NCBI RefSeq assembly: GCF_004307015.1
Contig: NZ_SIJL01000001.1
Coordinates: forward strand, 214,334-278,333
DNA: 64,000 nucleotides
Source: Thermus thermamylovorans
GTDB taxonomy: Bacteria; Deinococcota; Deinococci; Deinococcales; Thermaceae
Direction of reading: 5' to 3'
Below, piece after piece: positions 63,984 through 64,000 of this stretch. The notes under the pieces are model-generated. The model was not told the DNA's origin. It did no database searches and was given only the letters and a program-made list of their open reading frames with translations. Position numbers and translations under genes: made by a program. Each line of letters opens with the position of its first letter. Positions within the stretch are counted from its first letter, which is position 1.

Positions 63984-64000
63984 CCCCGGCCAGGCCGGGG
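63984..64000 (+). terminator. Hairpin after the tRNA cluster, cut by the window end
   Basis: CCCCGG-CCAGG-CCGGGG lies 23 bases after tRNA-Arg and reaches the last base of the window. Whether a U-run follows cannot be seen. Confidence 0.4.

Overview
The window is GC-rich, densely packed bacterial DNA that reads as a chromosome segment of a Thermus species (Deinococcota). The support is close matches, recalled from memory, to well-known Thermus proteins: a ba3-type cytochrome oxidase operon including its 34-residue subunit (cbaD, cbaB, cbaA), a 310-residue lactate dehydrogenase of the Thermus type, MglA/MglB of 196 and 163 residues, EF-P, RNase J and a bacillithiol-type BshA. Many genes also start about six bases after a -10 box (leaderless), as is common in this phylum. 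No insertion sequence, prophage, CRISPR array or rRNA was seen. No gene-free stretch exceeds 300 bases; the longest gaps are about 200 (36273-36473), 180 (22474-22654), 177 (19421-19597) and 163 bases (7515-7677).

Layout. (1) 1-7.7 kb, minus strand: a branched-chain amino acid (Liv) type ABC importer operon with an acyl-CoA synthetase embedded in it, two substrate-binding proteins, a clear promoter and palindromes just downstream of it. (2) 7.7-14.7 kb: an ArgH-like lyase, a decayed TDT-type permease, a GalE-like epimerase, and a redoxin divergent from a P-type ATPase plus CaCA antiporter pair. (3) 14.7-19.5 kb, minus strand: rpsO, pnp, rnj and a universal stress protein, an RNA-decay cluster. 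(4) 19.6-23.7 kb, minus strand: the ba3 oxidase operon and the mglB-mglA polarity pair. (5) 23.8-31.6 kb, plus strand: an M20 peptidase, a SpeB-type ureohydrolase, then a housekeeping run (an uncharacterised protein coupled to efp, then accB, accC, an Asp23 protein, nusB, folD and a DUF212 protein). (6) 31.9-40.6 kb: a FadF/EMO-type electron-transfer protein, a methyltransferase and an esterase, ldh, lon, bshA with an upstream small ORF, and a secreted protein.

(7) 40.7-55.6 kb, plus strand: a complete Wzx/Wzy-type surface polysaccharide locus. It holds ugd and uxs (UDP-glucuronate to UDP-xylose), flippase, one GT2 and three GT4 glycosyltransferases, polymerase, a pglC-pglD-pglE-pglF-like set that would make and attach diacetylbacillosamine or a related diamino sugar, and a Wzz-like chain-length protein. 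Its centre (43.0-46.6 kb) is visibly richer in A/T than the flanks.

(8) 55.7-64 kb: an orphan sugar-binding protein; a minus-strand operon in which a MoxR/chelatase-like AAA protein with altered Walker motifs, a MntA-HepT nucleotidyltransferase/HEPN pair, a vWA protein and a small unknown protein follow one another with overlapping or nearly touching ends; then hslV-hslU, a TPR protein, tatA and a tRNA-Pro/Gly/Arg cluster. The AAA/MntA-HepT/vWA operon is my best candidate for an under-described system.
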